Shown piece after piece: positions 36,803-49,500 of a stretch of DNA of 64,000 nucleotides (position 1 is the first letter of the stretch; each line of letters opens with the position of its first letter). Source of the DNA: Epinephelus fuscoguttatus. Its lineage: Eukaryota; Chordata; Actinopteri; Perciformes; Serranidae. Both the position numbers and the translations under genes were made by a program. The DNA lies in assembly GCF_011397635.1 (NCBI RefSeq), contig NC_064772.1:16879035-16943034 (forward strand). The letters are read 5' to 3'. A model generated the notes under the pieces. It was not told the DNA's origin. It saw nothing but the letters and a program-made list of their open reading frames with translations, and made no database searches.

Positions 36803-38105
36803 CTTAAACTGATGTGAATGTTTCAGTAAAATACTTGAAATCAGGTTAACTGAACAGTTACGTCTGTACGCACTGGCTTATATTATTGATAGTTTTGTAA
36901 TTGTCAGTTTTTAGGCTACTGGAATAGTTCGATATTGTCTTAGACACATTCCACTTTAGGGAAAAAAGTTTGGGATATTTATGTATTCCTTATCTTTTAA
37001 TGCACATCATCTTCTCACTCTGAGCTTACTCCCTTCATGGTCTTGTGCTCTTGTGCTCGAGCTACAGTCAGGAGGTGTATTTGAAGACTCTGTCAGCTTC
37101 TGGCACGCACCACAGCCAAAGTATGACTTATCAGTTATTGTTCTTACCATTTGCATAGTTTTCCTGTTACAAAGCTTTATGAGAATATATTCCCTCAGCA
37201 CTTACTCAGGCGGCGGAGGTGCTTAAACTGGCCACTGTTCGCTGTGAAACAAAAATACTGACTGTACTGCTCTCGCTCTCTGACTCGTGAGCTGTCATAA
37301 AAGTACAAGGTAATATATATAGCAGCTGTTTTCATCCATTTAAGGCCTTATTCACTCTTTAATAGTCTTCGTAGCTTAGTGATTTTGCACTATTGTGCTA
37401 TAAAGAAAAGAATGTGAAATATTTGGCTCATAGGTAATAATTGCATCACTGCAATTATAAAAAAAAGTCCTTTATGTACTTTAGACACTGCTGCTGTTTG
37501 GTATTAAGTATTTTTCCAGATGAAGATTTAGTTAAGTTAGACTGATAGTAGACAACTATTTTTGATGAACTGATCTTTGCGGGATGTTTTTGTCAGACTT
37601 TGCCATTGTACAGTATATTAATGTTATGCCTCGTTTTTTGTTATGATCATTTTCACACCCAGCAGCTGCTGTAAGTAAAGAAAATTGTGAATTCTTTCTA
37701 TGAAAGTGATTAACTTTTGTTATTTCCTGGTTTTGTGGAGTCATATTTCACTTTTCAGTGAAGATACTTTGCTGCTGCTTCATGAGTTTTCAGTAGATTG
37801 TTGTGATTACCTCCTTATAATCCAGGTTACATGATGATGTAACAATATAAGCACAAAGTATGTTTTGGATGACTGTTTTATGAATGCATTCAACTGTTTG
37901 ATCTGCTTTCTATTTGTTAGATAGTGTGGGGTGAGAAAACGTGAATTATTTAAAGTCATTTTATAGTTTAAGTATAAACTCTGTACATATTATATTTACT
38001 GTGTTATTGTATTAATGAACTGTTAAATCAAATGTTGGATGATGCTTTTGTAAAAGCACAAACTGTATTTGAAAGAACAATTAAAGCTTATTTTGCACAT
38101 TATTG
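36803..38105 (+). other. lpin2: probable lpin2 3' untranslated region
   Basis: Repeat-poor AT-rich sequence directly after the lipin-2 stop, with ATTTA-like and TTGTA-type motifs. No coding exon or dispersed repeat was recognised. Confidence 0.45.
38080..38085 (+). promoter_or_regulatory. lpin2: ATTAAA polyadenylation signal, likely lpin2
   Basis: ATTAAA about 1.28 kb after the lpin2 stop, followed by a TG repeat at 38130. The stretch 36803-38085 is AT-rich, lacks recognisable dispersed repeats and reads like a 3'UTR. No AATAAA was seen nearer the stop. Confidence 0.45.
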
Positions 38106-38127
38106 AGGATTTTTTCATCGATAAGAA

Positions 38128-38129
<2 letters not shown>

Positions 38130-38160
<31 letters not shown>
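38130..38160. repeat. (GT)n microsatellite
   Basis: About 15 GT dinucleotides just after the putative lpin2 polyadenylation site. Confidence 0.95.
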
Positions 38161-38164
<4 letters not shown>

Positions 38165-38280
38165 ATTACATCACCATCAACGATAACACTGATGTCAGAT
38201 ATCTGCAATAATGACAACTAGAATGAACTGTAGGATGCTGTTTCTAAGAGAAAACAAAACAAACACTGTAACTGATATCC

Positions 38281-39752
38281 TAAAGGGACAGTTCATCCCT
38301 AAATCAAAAAGACATGTTTTTGCTCTTACCTTAGTGCGGTTTATCAGTCTAGACTGTTTTGGTGTGAGTTGCCAAGTGTTGGAGATATCAGCTGTAGAGA
38401 TGTCTGCTTTCTCTTGAATCTAATGGAACTAGGTGGCCCTCAGCTTGTGGTGCTCAAAGCGCCAAGAAATACATCTGAAAAACTCAACTGCAATGTCTTT
38501 CCAGAAATCATGACCTGGTTACTCAAGATAATCCACAGACCTTGTTGTGAGCAGTTTCATGTAGGAACTATTTTTTCTCTACCGACTACACCTGCCACAC
38601 AGAAGGAAGCGTGCATCTACTGCTTGATCTACTGAAGGCATGACCGACCCTACTCTCCCTCTGACTGGCTAGTACTTGTTGCCTTTGTTGGTTTGGTTTA
38701 TGCACCAGACATGCCAAACCAACATCAAAGAACTAGCAGCGACAAAGGCCGACTGTTGTGTTGCCTCGCATCACCTGTGTCTTGGCCAAAAAGTCGCACC
38801 TTAACAGTCGCCAATCAGCACGTACATTCTGTGCCTCTGTGAGAGGAACTAACTCCATAACCACAGGCGGCAGTAGTCTGCATTTGTTATTCAAAAAGGG
38901 AAACTGAAAGACTGACAGGACGGATTGAAGATGCTTGTTAGCCAGTTAGCACATTAACAACACAACCTGATGCTGATAGAACTAAGGATATTTACCGTGA
39001 GAGAAGAAAAACACAGTTATGAATTGTTTCTTCTACACAGCTCAATGGCTAAAACAAATAATATTACCTCATATAGAATGCTTTCGATCTCGAACCCTCT
39101 TGAATTTGGTCATTTGTTTACTTTCCTCACTTCTCATGGGCTGCCAGAGTGATTTCATTCACCAAGTGAGTGATCTGATGCTGTTTCAACATGCTCAATT
39201 GGCCCAGAAACAGGCAACAAGACCACTAATGCCAGCTGTGTGGACACAGTGGAAAAAACTAGGGAGACATATGCTCACTGACTGCCCAGCATTGACTGAC
39301 GACCGACTGTTGGCTTGGTGTGTCAGGGCCCTGAGGCAAGAGGAGTAAGACTGGTCAGGGTCAGGCTAAAAATGTTAGGATAAGTCAATCAGAGGCAGAA
39401 CAGAGCAGGTCATGCCTTCACTATCCTGGGAAATGCAAATTTACAAAGAGGATGCCATTAATGTTTACATCTCATGCTGTCGTGAGCACGAGCCTCTGAA
39501 ACATGAGTAGATGCACGCTTCCTTCTGTGCAGGGACACAGTTGGCGAATGTAGTTCAGTAGAAAGAAAATAGTTCCTAGATGAAACTACTCACAGCAAGG
39601 TCTGTGTAATCAGGTCATGATTTCTTGAAAGAGACTTTGATATCTCCAACACTTGGCAACTCACACCAGAACAATCTAGATGGATAACTAACAATACAGG
39701 CAAGAGGAAAAATATGTATTTTCTTAATTTTAGGGTGAACTGTCCCTTTAAG
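38281..39752. mobile_element. 1.47-kb inverted-repeat element between lpin2 and emilin2
   Basis: Ends taaagggacagttcatccct and agggtgaactgtcccttta are inverted. The arms match for about 350 bases each way (tgagttgccaagtgttggag against ctccaacacttggcaactca). The centre, 38640-39480, differs and holds its own short palindromes. No transposase recognised. A shorter relative is at 55659-56150. Confidence 0.75.
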
Positions 39753-40177
39753 TAAGTAATAAGCAAATTGGATCAACTGGAATCTAAATTTTCTTACTAA
39801 CAATTCCTGAACATGAGTCTACTGGGTGGTGTCAGTACAAGATGCAGTGTTTTTAAATATTAAGGAAGAAACTACTGCAGTGGACGGCGGTTATCTGTTG
39901 AAGCAAAACATGTATTTGTAAGATTTAGATCAAACTTTACAATAAACATAAACATAAAATAATTGCAATGTAACCACATCATATATTAGTACTAATGATA
40001 GAAATACTCTCAATTAATATCTGGAGAACATTTTTCCTCTTTTTGTCTGCTGGTTTAGAGATTGTCTGTCCCTCCTCTGATAATGTGATATCACCATTAG
40101 CTTTAATGTGTCCTCAGTAATGTCCGCATCATACTCCACTCATGGCTTATATAAAGGTGTCTTTAAAAAGGGCAGGG
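39753..40177. other. lpin2-emilin2 intergenic end
   Basis: AT-rich. It may include the emilin2 3'UTR (minus strand) from 40177 downward. No repeat recognised. Confidence 0.35.
40102..40107 (-). promoter_or_regulatory. emilin2: ATTAAA polyadenylation signal, possible emilin2
   Basis: The plus strand shows TTTAAT, which is ATTAAA on the minus strand, about 70 bases after the emilin2 stop. Weak evidence; other signals further on could be used. Confidence 0.3.
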
Positions 40178-40515
40178 CTACCGTTTTGATGGGCTGGGGT
40201 AAAGAAGCATGGCGCTGAAAGATGACAGGATCTCAGAGGAGGCTGAGGTGGCGAGCTTTCCAGCACTCATGACCAGTCCCACTCGGTCTCCTCTCTTCAG
40301 CGACAGAACCAGGCTCAGTGAGGTTGAACTGCTGCAGTAACGCTGATTATGTGACAACGGTGCCGCTGCCGCCGCTCCTGATAAGAAGCCCGTGGAGTCC
40401 AACTTCTGGATGCTGCGATTGGACACAGACAGGACGGCCTCGACCCTCTCACCTCGCTGGGCTGTGAGCACAGCAGTCACAAGGTAGCGTCCGTCTGTGG
40501 GAGCTGTGAAGATGC
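40178..40515 (-). other. emilin2: EMILIN-2 terminal C1q exon
   Basis: Encodes the C-terminal two thirds of the C1q domain, from [17 protein letters not shown] to the stop, ending in [13 protein letters not shown]. The aromatic and glycine positions typical of the C1q jelly-roll are visible. An alanine-rich insert (SGAAAAAPL) sits in a surface-loop position. Confidence 0.9.
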
Positions 40516-43500
40516 CTGAGAACACAGCGAGAGTCTCTCAATACAAACGTTCTTACCAAAGTCTGACATAAAATGATTTCTATGTCCGCATTAAAATATT
40601 TTAACACCTGTGATGGATTCTCATGAAATTTTGTATGAACATTCATGTTCCCCAGAGGGAAAATCCTGCTGATTGTAGTGATCCTCTGACTTCTCTGATA
40701 GTGCGACCATGAGGTTGACATCTTTGTGTTTTCAGTAAGATGTCTACCAACTATTCTACAGAGTCCCATGAAATCTGGAACACAAATATGTCCTCAAGTT
40801 CGACTGAAATCACTTAAAAATGTAATTTGTCCCACACTTTGTGACTAATAAATACTTCCTAAACTGATCACAAATTGCTTGTTGAATATAAAAAAGAATT
40901 TTAGAAGTGATTATTTTCAGCATTCTTTCATTGAACACTGAATTAGACATAAAAAGCACCAATAAAAAAATACTACTAGAATACTAGTTACATTTTAAAG
41001 TGCAGGTTTTACTGATACTATCTTTCGACTAACTCAAAAAATCCCTGACTGCAATATTGCAGTCTTTCATGATGTATTTCGTGTGATGACATTGTGACAA
41101 TGATGAAAAAAACTAAATTTATCATGCAGTCTTTTAACCTGCACAATATCTGCATGTTAGGATGATGCAGTTAGCATTTTAGCTCAAAGCACTGCTGGCC
41201 TACGTACAGCCTCATAGAGCTGCTAGCATCAATAAGCTGACCTGTCTCATGAGCATTTAGCCCTGTGGCTTCTACCCATTTTCAAGTTAAGGCCCCTGAA
41301 CTGATACACATTAGATCACACACCCACATTTGATAAGATTTCACTTAAGGGGACTCCATCTGAAAAGATTTTGGTCATTAGATATGATTAAGGTGGTGAA
41401 ACCTACGATCAGAATAGTCCCTCTTGTGACTTTAACGCACATTGCGCTCACTTCTGTTGTGAATTTAATACTGAATATAAACTATTGGCCATTTTCTGGG
41501 GACCCCTTGGAACTCCCTCAACACCCCCTGGGGGTTGAGAACCACTGATGTAGCCTATAGAATGAGAAAATAGTCCGCAGCAAATGGTGTAGTGACTTTT
41601 TAAAAATTAACTGCATGCTGCAGCAATAATTTATTAATGAGTAATTCAACTGACAAAAAATGAACTGACAACGCTTCGGACAATTTGATAGTCAATAAGC
41701 AGATATGCAAGTAAAATTCAGCCTACTTGTGTGCTGTGCATCTGCGTATTGACTATCAGTCTGATGTTTCCTGCCATCACCTGCACAGTGGAGTAAAATG
41801 AAGGTTTACGCTTCGCTGTTTGGCCCAGTAAGACTTTAGTAACAGTTACCTGTATGAGCGTCATAGTGTCCTCCATCATTGACCAGCACCTTGTTGAATC
41901 GAATGACTCCAGTCTCTCCCTGGAACGGCTGAAGAGTCAGACCAGCTGAGAACGACACCTCACCTGAACACAGGAGAGGAAACATCAGACACTAATCATA
42001 TTAAGAGAGACAGGAACTTGTGTAATGAATAAATTCTGACCTGATGGTGAGACGGGTTGCTGTGGTGATAGTCTGGGGGGCATGTTCACATCTGGTGATC
42101 AGAGGAAAAATACTTGAATCCACTCTTGAGGGGCTCAGTTGTAATGCAAATAAAAGTGAAATGGTGATTTACCTGAAACTACCGGCATGCTAATCTTCAG
42201 CGAATCAGTGGATTTGGCTGGGGAGGCTATAAAATAAAACCAAAAAATAAGAAACATGAAGTAATTCTGGGAAACGTGCAGAGCAGAATGCATATACATG
42301 TATACATGTGGACGTGTCTCACCTGGAGCTCCAGCAAAACCCTGAACGGGCATCATGCTGCCGTCTGTCCCCCTGGGTAACTTGGACGGGATCATCTTGC
42401 CCGGGGGTCCCGCCTCTCCAGTCTCCATCACAGGTGGTTGCAAGAGGAGGACGTCCAGGGGACCAACCGGCCCTGTGAGGGTCGTACTTGGACCCTGGGG
42501 ACGCCCTGGATTTTCTACAACAACCTGAACACCTGAAAAAGACAGATTCAGAGTGAGCAATGGGGCCGAGGCTGCAGGTCAGAGAGAGACATTTCAGAAA
42601 CCTTTCAGTTTTCCTTTTAAGTCTGGAGGCGTAGCAAAGATATGGCTTGACCTTTGGGCCAACTGCAGTTACATAAATATAGTAAATACAGCTGTAGGGT
42701 GATTTTTTTTCCAGTAATAATTAATGTTCATTCTGACTCACTGGAATAACCTACTGTACACATGTGCTTTTCTTGCTATGACAAGTTAAAGGATCTGCTG
42801 CGAAAAAGTCAATTGAAGATGATGTCCATATAATAAAAATAAATAATACGTACACCTTATACTTGTGACATAAAGAGGCAAATGCAACCATAAACATAAC
42901 TGCGATGTCACAGATAGAAATCATCTGTCATGGTTAATGTAATTTTGCAGTATATTGCAAGATTGTGGAACACTGACATCATGGCAGCAGTATATTTCTT
43001 CGACTTGAACTGAGAATGTTTTTATGGGTAAAGCAGAAATTATGATTGATGACATTGTCCACAATGGTCAAGTGTAATAAGTTCTCTAACTGAGGGCGGG
43101 GTCATTGGAGGAGGTCGCACATGTCCAGGGGGAAAAATGCAGAGAACAGCTCAAGCTCATATCATATTCATGAAGGAAGATTCAGGTTTGCAAGACTGAA
43201 TTCAAACCAACTGACAGGATGAACGGATTTCTGACAAGTGTTACCGGCTCACATTTTTCCCCTTTAAGGGCGGTGGCCTTGTGGGTAACCTGTGAGGATG
43301 TGACGTGTGCTTCATTGTGTGTGTATGGAGGGCAGCAGCTCTCTCGGAGTGTCATGGTGGCAAAAAGTAATGATAGTCAGCAGAATTAAGTGCCTAGATA
43401 AGCTCAGGGCTACTGTTAATAAGCCAGCGTGTTCCCAACTATGGTTCAGAGCTGGTAGGCTGTCAAGCAGAGAGAGGTAACACAAGGAAGAGAATATCCA

Positions 43501-46500
43501 AAATATGGCAGAGTGCATTTTGCTCTTGACTTAATATTAATCTAATGGCAGAGATTTGTGTTTTGCTTCTAAAAACTCGCAATTATCTTGTATTATTAAG
43601 TTGCACATTCACATAGTGTATTATCACTTGAAAATTAGTGTGTTTTTGTTACCTTTAATAGAGCTGTTTCTGTCTACTTAAAGGATAACTTCGGTATTTT
43701 TCAACCTTGGCCCTATTTCCCCATGTGTATGTGTGCGTATGATTCATGGGTACAACTCGTTTTAAAACTGGTTCAGTATTGAGGGAGGCGGATGCAGCCG
43801 GCAGCCGCGAAACAAGCTTAAACGGTAACGGGGGCAAATGCGTCCTGTATAAGTTTGCGCATTAAAAGTGCTTTTCTTCGCCACTGACCGGTTCAGATCG
43901 CCAGTGCTATCTCTGTAAATAGCATACTAAACATTTCCCTTACCCTTCACTTCCTCTGGGCTGTGTGTGACGTCATCTCGCGAGAGCTTTGCTTGTTGCC
44001 GGAAGAAAACAGAGGAGCCATGCTGAGTGCCGCACAGAGTGGCGCTGGTTGTCCCGGAGTACAGTTGAGAGTTTTACTGCATCGGTACCATGGCTGCATA
44101 TTTACCCAATTTCGAGAATCGGATGAGCTCTTTATTACGATGGCCGCCCATACTTATTTGAGCTAGAGTATACGGACGAGGAGCTCCTACAAATTGAAAA
44201 GCCGACGAGGATAGAGAGATAGAGGGCCAACGAGCAGACGAGGGTGAAGCAGCGGCTGCACGAACATGGACTGGTGGTGCTCCTGTGGTTGCTGTGACTC
44301 CATGCCCACAGAGGAAGAATGTCTGTGTTGCAACGAGTGGGACCTGTTGCCCAATATTCATGGTCTCGATGTGTCCTGGGATGATACAGAAACTACCAAA
44401 TGCTGTGTAACTACATTAGAGGATTCCCCCCCTTCTGATCAACAGGGCAGTGCTGGATACCTTTTTTCATGTGCCCAAAATAAATTGGAGGAGGCGGCCA
44501 AAACCACAGGGACCAAATGGTCAACTATCCATCAAGTAAGTATAACTAATATGTCTTTATGCATGTAATACTGATACCTAGAATTGTCTCCGAGACGCAC
44601 ATTTACTGCAAGCAAAGCTCTTGCGAGATGATGCCAGAGACCCAGAGGAAGTGAAGGGTAAGGGAAACGTTTAGTATGCTATTTACAGAGATAGCACTGG
44701 CGATCTGAACCGGTCAGTGGCGAAAAAAGCACTTTTAATGTGCAAACTTATACGGGACGCATTTGCCCCCATATCTACCGTTTTAGCTCGTTTCGCACCT
44801 GCCAGCTGCATCCGCCTCCCTCAATACTGAACCAGTTTTAAAACGAGTTGTACCTATGAATCATACTCACACATACACATGGGGAAATAGGGCCCAGGTT
44901 GAAAAATACTGAAGTTATCCTTTAAGGAGTGGGTCTTCATCCTCATGCTGCACTGCCATGTTTCTACAGTAGCACAGAATGGACAAACCAAACATTAGCT
45001 CTGCTTTCAGGTCAGCCACCGTTGTGAGCAGCCTCTCTGCAACGAGCCATACATCCATCCATTTTCAACCACTTATTCAAAGCCGGGTCACGGGGGCAGC
45101 AGGCTGAGCAAAATATTCCAGATGTCCCTCTCCCCAGCAACGCTTTCCAGCTCCTCCTGGGGGACCCCGTGGTGTTCCCAGGCCAGATGAGATATGTAAT
45201 CTCTCCAGTGTGTTCTGGGTCTGCCCTGGGGCCTCCTACTGGTTTGCCTGGAACACCTCTAATGGGAGGCCCCGAGGAGGCATCCTAATCAGATGCCCAG
45301 ACCACCTCAACTGACCCTTTTCGACGTGAAGGAGCAGTGGCTCTACTCTGAGCTCCCTCCGGTATCCGAGCTCCTTACACTATCTCTAAAAGTCTGAGCC
45401 CAGTCACCCTACGGAGGAAACTCATTTCGGCTGCTTGTATCTGCAATCTCATTTTTTCAGTCGCTACCCAGAGCTCATGACCATAGGTGAGGGTTGGGAT
45501 GCAGAAGAACTAGTAAATTGAAAAGCTTTGCCTTCCAGCTCAGCTCCTTCTTCACCATGACGTTCTGGCACAGTGCCCGCATCACTGCAGAAGCCGCACC
45601 AAACTGTCGATCCATCTTACGCTCCATTTTACCCTCACAACAAGACGAGGTTTCATCATAGTAGTATTTACTGAGGCTTCTCTTACTTCATTTTGAGAGA
45701 CACTGTCAGGTACTCCCTGCATCTTCACATGAAGCAGCTCCAAAGTTTTTTTTGATGACATCTTAAACTGGAGTCTTCACTCAATATGTTTCAAACATCT
45801 GAAACGACTTGGTTCCCCAACAAATATTGACAAACCTCAAGGGAATAAAATGTAATTATATTCCATGTTGTATTTCCACTTTTACATTTTAATTCTCACT
45901 TTTTAAAAAACATGCCGTTGCGTTTATGTTTATGGTGGGGCTACTGTCGACTCTCATTAAACAGTCATTACCTGAGCCTGTTATTATGGACATAAACAGA
46001 GAAAATGACAGACCACTGCCTCATCTCCCATCATATGGTGATCAGCGCTGAACTGAATGTAATGCACCGCTGCATTCCCGAAAACCACAGCTGGGACGGA
46101 CCCTGGAGTTTATCAACAAATCAACCCTGCTTGCTGAGGGGCACAACAAGGAGACAACAGGCCCCAACTCTCCTGCTCCAAGAGGAAAAAGCTGCACATA
46201 AAAGGCATACCAGCAGCATACCACGGTACGGCCACATGTTCAATCACCAGCTTGTCCCCTCACCCCGGGGAGGAGGGTCGTTTAGTATAAAAGTCTGCCT
46301 GTTAAACACGACATGTGGAGAGGGACCGGTGTGTGACTATAAAACAGCACGGGGGTGAGTCTGCGTCTATGCACGTGTGCATGTGTCGCTGCTTATATAA
46401 AGCGAGGTATGTAAGTAGTCTTTGATGGGACGGATTCAAAACTGATTTCAGACCAAGTGCCACAAGGGTAAAAGAGGCAACACGGGATGTATGAACATAT

Positions 46501-49500
46501 GTGAGAGTGTTTGTCACGATGAAAGAGGTGAGCTGTAAACAAATGCATCTGGGTCTGCTGTCGGCCACAGATCTGCAGTGCAGCATGGGAAACCCTCGCT
46601 TTGTTGTTAGTCACTTAACCTCCCACCCCGTTACAGGATACAAAACAGCCCCTTGTGTCACAAGAATGGAAACCTTCCCTCATTACAAACCACATGATAA
46701 TGACTGCACAGTAATCTGGTGCGTGTTGACTTTATGAGTCACTGTTAGCCAAAAACAAGCTGTCTGCACTCTGAAGACTTTGATTTAAGAATTAATTAAT
46801 CCAGCCTCAGAACTTGGAGGATCAAAGGGAGACTGCTACATTTCTTATGTCATATACTGTATAACGTACTCTGTCAGTATAAAACGAGCAGCCACCAACC
46901 GCTGCAGGCTGTATTGTTCTTGAGGGCTTTCAGTCAGGTCCCATCTTGTTTTTGTTTCATGGGGTTATCATGTGTGACCGCTGACCAAAACGTGTCACCC
47001 TACAAGCTGCCTTATCTCTCCAGTGAGTGCTGTGGGAAGCAGGAAAGCATGCTTTCTTATCTCAGAGCGTCCCGTAATAGAGCGCCAGGATGCTGTTTAA
47101 GTTGAGTTGAGGCCACCTTGTCAAACACAATGAGAAGGATGTGCTTTAACGCAAGTAAAGGGTTAGGAAATGTATACATCTTACATGCACACTGGCAAAC
47201 TGAGGAGGTGGCGCCCTGTAGTGTAGTGCTCCACATATTTTTTTGGTACATCTTCCTAATAAGTCACTCTTTATAAAGGGTATAAACATATCTAACTTAT
47301 GCTCTATTCACAGTTACTAATTCATTTACTAATATTGCTTTATACGTCAGTTATAAGCCATTAAAAAAAAGTTTTGGTTGCCAGGTTGTGAAAAATCTCT
47401 TATCCATATGGTGTTTATCCTCCAGCAAGAAACTTGATTTTATTTTTAGATAGTTACTTAGCTCATCAGGATGACACTCTAATGGACCACTTACCTTTTG
47501 GAAAAAAAAATTCAGAGTATCTAGACCAAAATCTATTTATTAACAACTTCTTATGAGCTATAACTCTAGACTTGATGGCTTATTGAAAAAAATGTGAAAA
47601 ACATAAGCATTTATGATTGGTTACCTACACTTACAACAACATTTTTGAACAAAAAGAATAAACACTAGCAACCCAAAAGTTGCCCTTATTGAGGATTATA
47701 ACTGATTTGTAAAACATGATTAAATGGTTGATTACAGGGATACTTTGCAAATTTTTAACCAGCTTTTTATCCTGACTATGTGGGTGGTAGCCCACATGTA
47801 AATTAAATTTAGGTAAGCTTTCCTCCATACTACCAGCACCAAGATCTCACCGCTCTTCTCCTAGCTCTAGGGTTGTTCAAACTACAGATTGTACCTCTAC
47901 ATTTTCATAGGCCCGACACCACGGCTCTCTCAAACTCAGATCAAACAGTAAAACTCAGCAGTGTTTATCGAACATAAACCAACATTCTGGTACTCTATTG
48001 CCTATTTCTCACTTAAAATGTCTTCAGAAACGTATTTCAGTGCACTGTTTGGCTGTAATACATCAATTTGTGAACAGGAAGTGGGCACCATACTGTTTCC
48101 TGTATTGTAAAAATGGAGGCTAATAACATTAGCATCTTATATTTGTTTGCAAAGCGTGTTTAGTATAAGACAGTTGTTTTGTTGGTGAACCCTGTGAGTT
48201 GTAACAGAGCAAAATTATGTACTGTTACCTTTGTTAAATGTTGCTGTTGTTCCTGGCTTCATATGAGTAGAGGGAAGTCTGCTAGCCGCTGGGCTACTTT
48301 AAACAATATAAAATGCCATAGGCTTGTGCTAATTACATTAGCATGTTGTATTTGTGGGGAAAATGTGTTCAGATAAAGACAAGTGTTTGTCTGTGAATGC
48401 TGCAAGTTATGGTGAAGCTGATTTGTGTACTTGTGTTTGAAATTGTCTCTATCAAGCCATGTTTAATGTGTGTTTTGGGTGTGTTTTGAATCAACTAAAC
48501 TTTACAGCACTTCACAGAAACCTCTGCCGCCGACTAGTGTTTTGGAGGTGTAACTGCAGAGTGACACAGACACACCACGTATAAATGCTCACAACGGCGT
48601 AGGCCACGTGTGTAGGCTACGTGTGTAGGCGTCTGCCGCACAAATATAAATTAAGTTAAGTTAAAATATTTACCAAGATTCTGTTATTGTGTTGCCTGTT
48701 TCTGACCTCAAACGTTTTCAAAAATATATTTTAACTTACTGTTTAACTGTAATTCAAGATTGTTTGTCACCAGCCAGCCACCATATTGTTTCCTGTGTCA
48801 CACTGAACATACCCACATTACGCCACCCACTAGCCATAGCATTTATTGGTCCGGTGCAACCATAGACTGGGTGCAGCATAGTACTTTCTGGTGGTTAAAG
48901 GTTATCTACCACTTCAGCAAAAGTAAATGCCACGGCCCTTTCTCTGGTTATGTAGCACCAAGTTTAAAAGTAGTTAAAAGTTTCATAATAACTTAGTACT
49001 TCTTTAACCACTGATAAAGCTATTTGTAACAACTTTTAAACCTTTTAAAGATGGTGCCTTGTTAGACAGTTGTACCAGTTTCTACTTCAAACTATTTCCA
49101 AGGCAAAGAATTGACTTATATGCTCATTTCAGTTACTTCATTCATTTAAAATTCAGTTTTTGTTAACTCTGAGCAGCTGTAGCTGTAACGCACATTCCCT
49201 GGAGGCCCATTGTTTACAGAAGAAATGGGGTTTCAAGGAAAACCTCAGTGGCTTTATGTTCCTGTCGTGACGTCTCAACAAGCTATCATAAATTAAAGCC
49301 TGAATGTCATGATTAGCTCTGAAAGCAACAAAATAATTTTTACAAATGACATATTGCATCTGTCTTCATCCCTCTCAAGCCCCTCTCATTTTGGGTTAAC
49401 AACCGGTATGACATCATGTGAAAACATTGACGAATGGCCCTTGGGACCCCTGGTGCAGTTTTGAGTGTGCACACTGTTTATTTCAACAGAAAAGGAACTC

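Noticed and set aside
39019-39348. 109-codon open frame in the 38281-39752 element
   Set aside because: Not recognisable as a transposase or other protein; likely chance within the element centre.
43963-44568. A genuine P2X7 receptor gene
   Set aside because: Only the C-terminal zinc-binding-like part is present, frame-broken, inside a transposon-like element; no channel domain or transmembrane segments.
46005-46740. Open frames of about 60-117 codons on both strands
   Set aside because: No domain signature, no consistent splice context and no preference for one strand.
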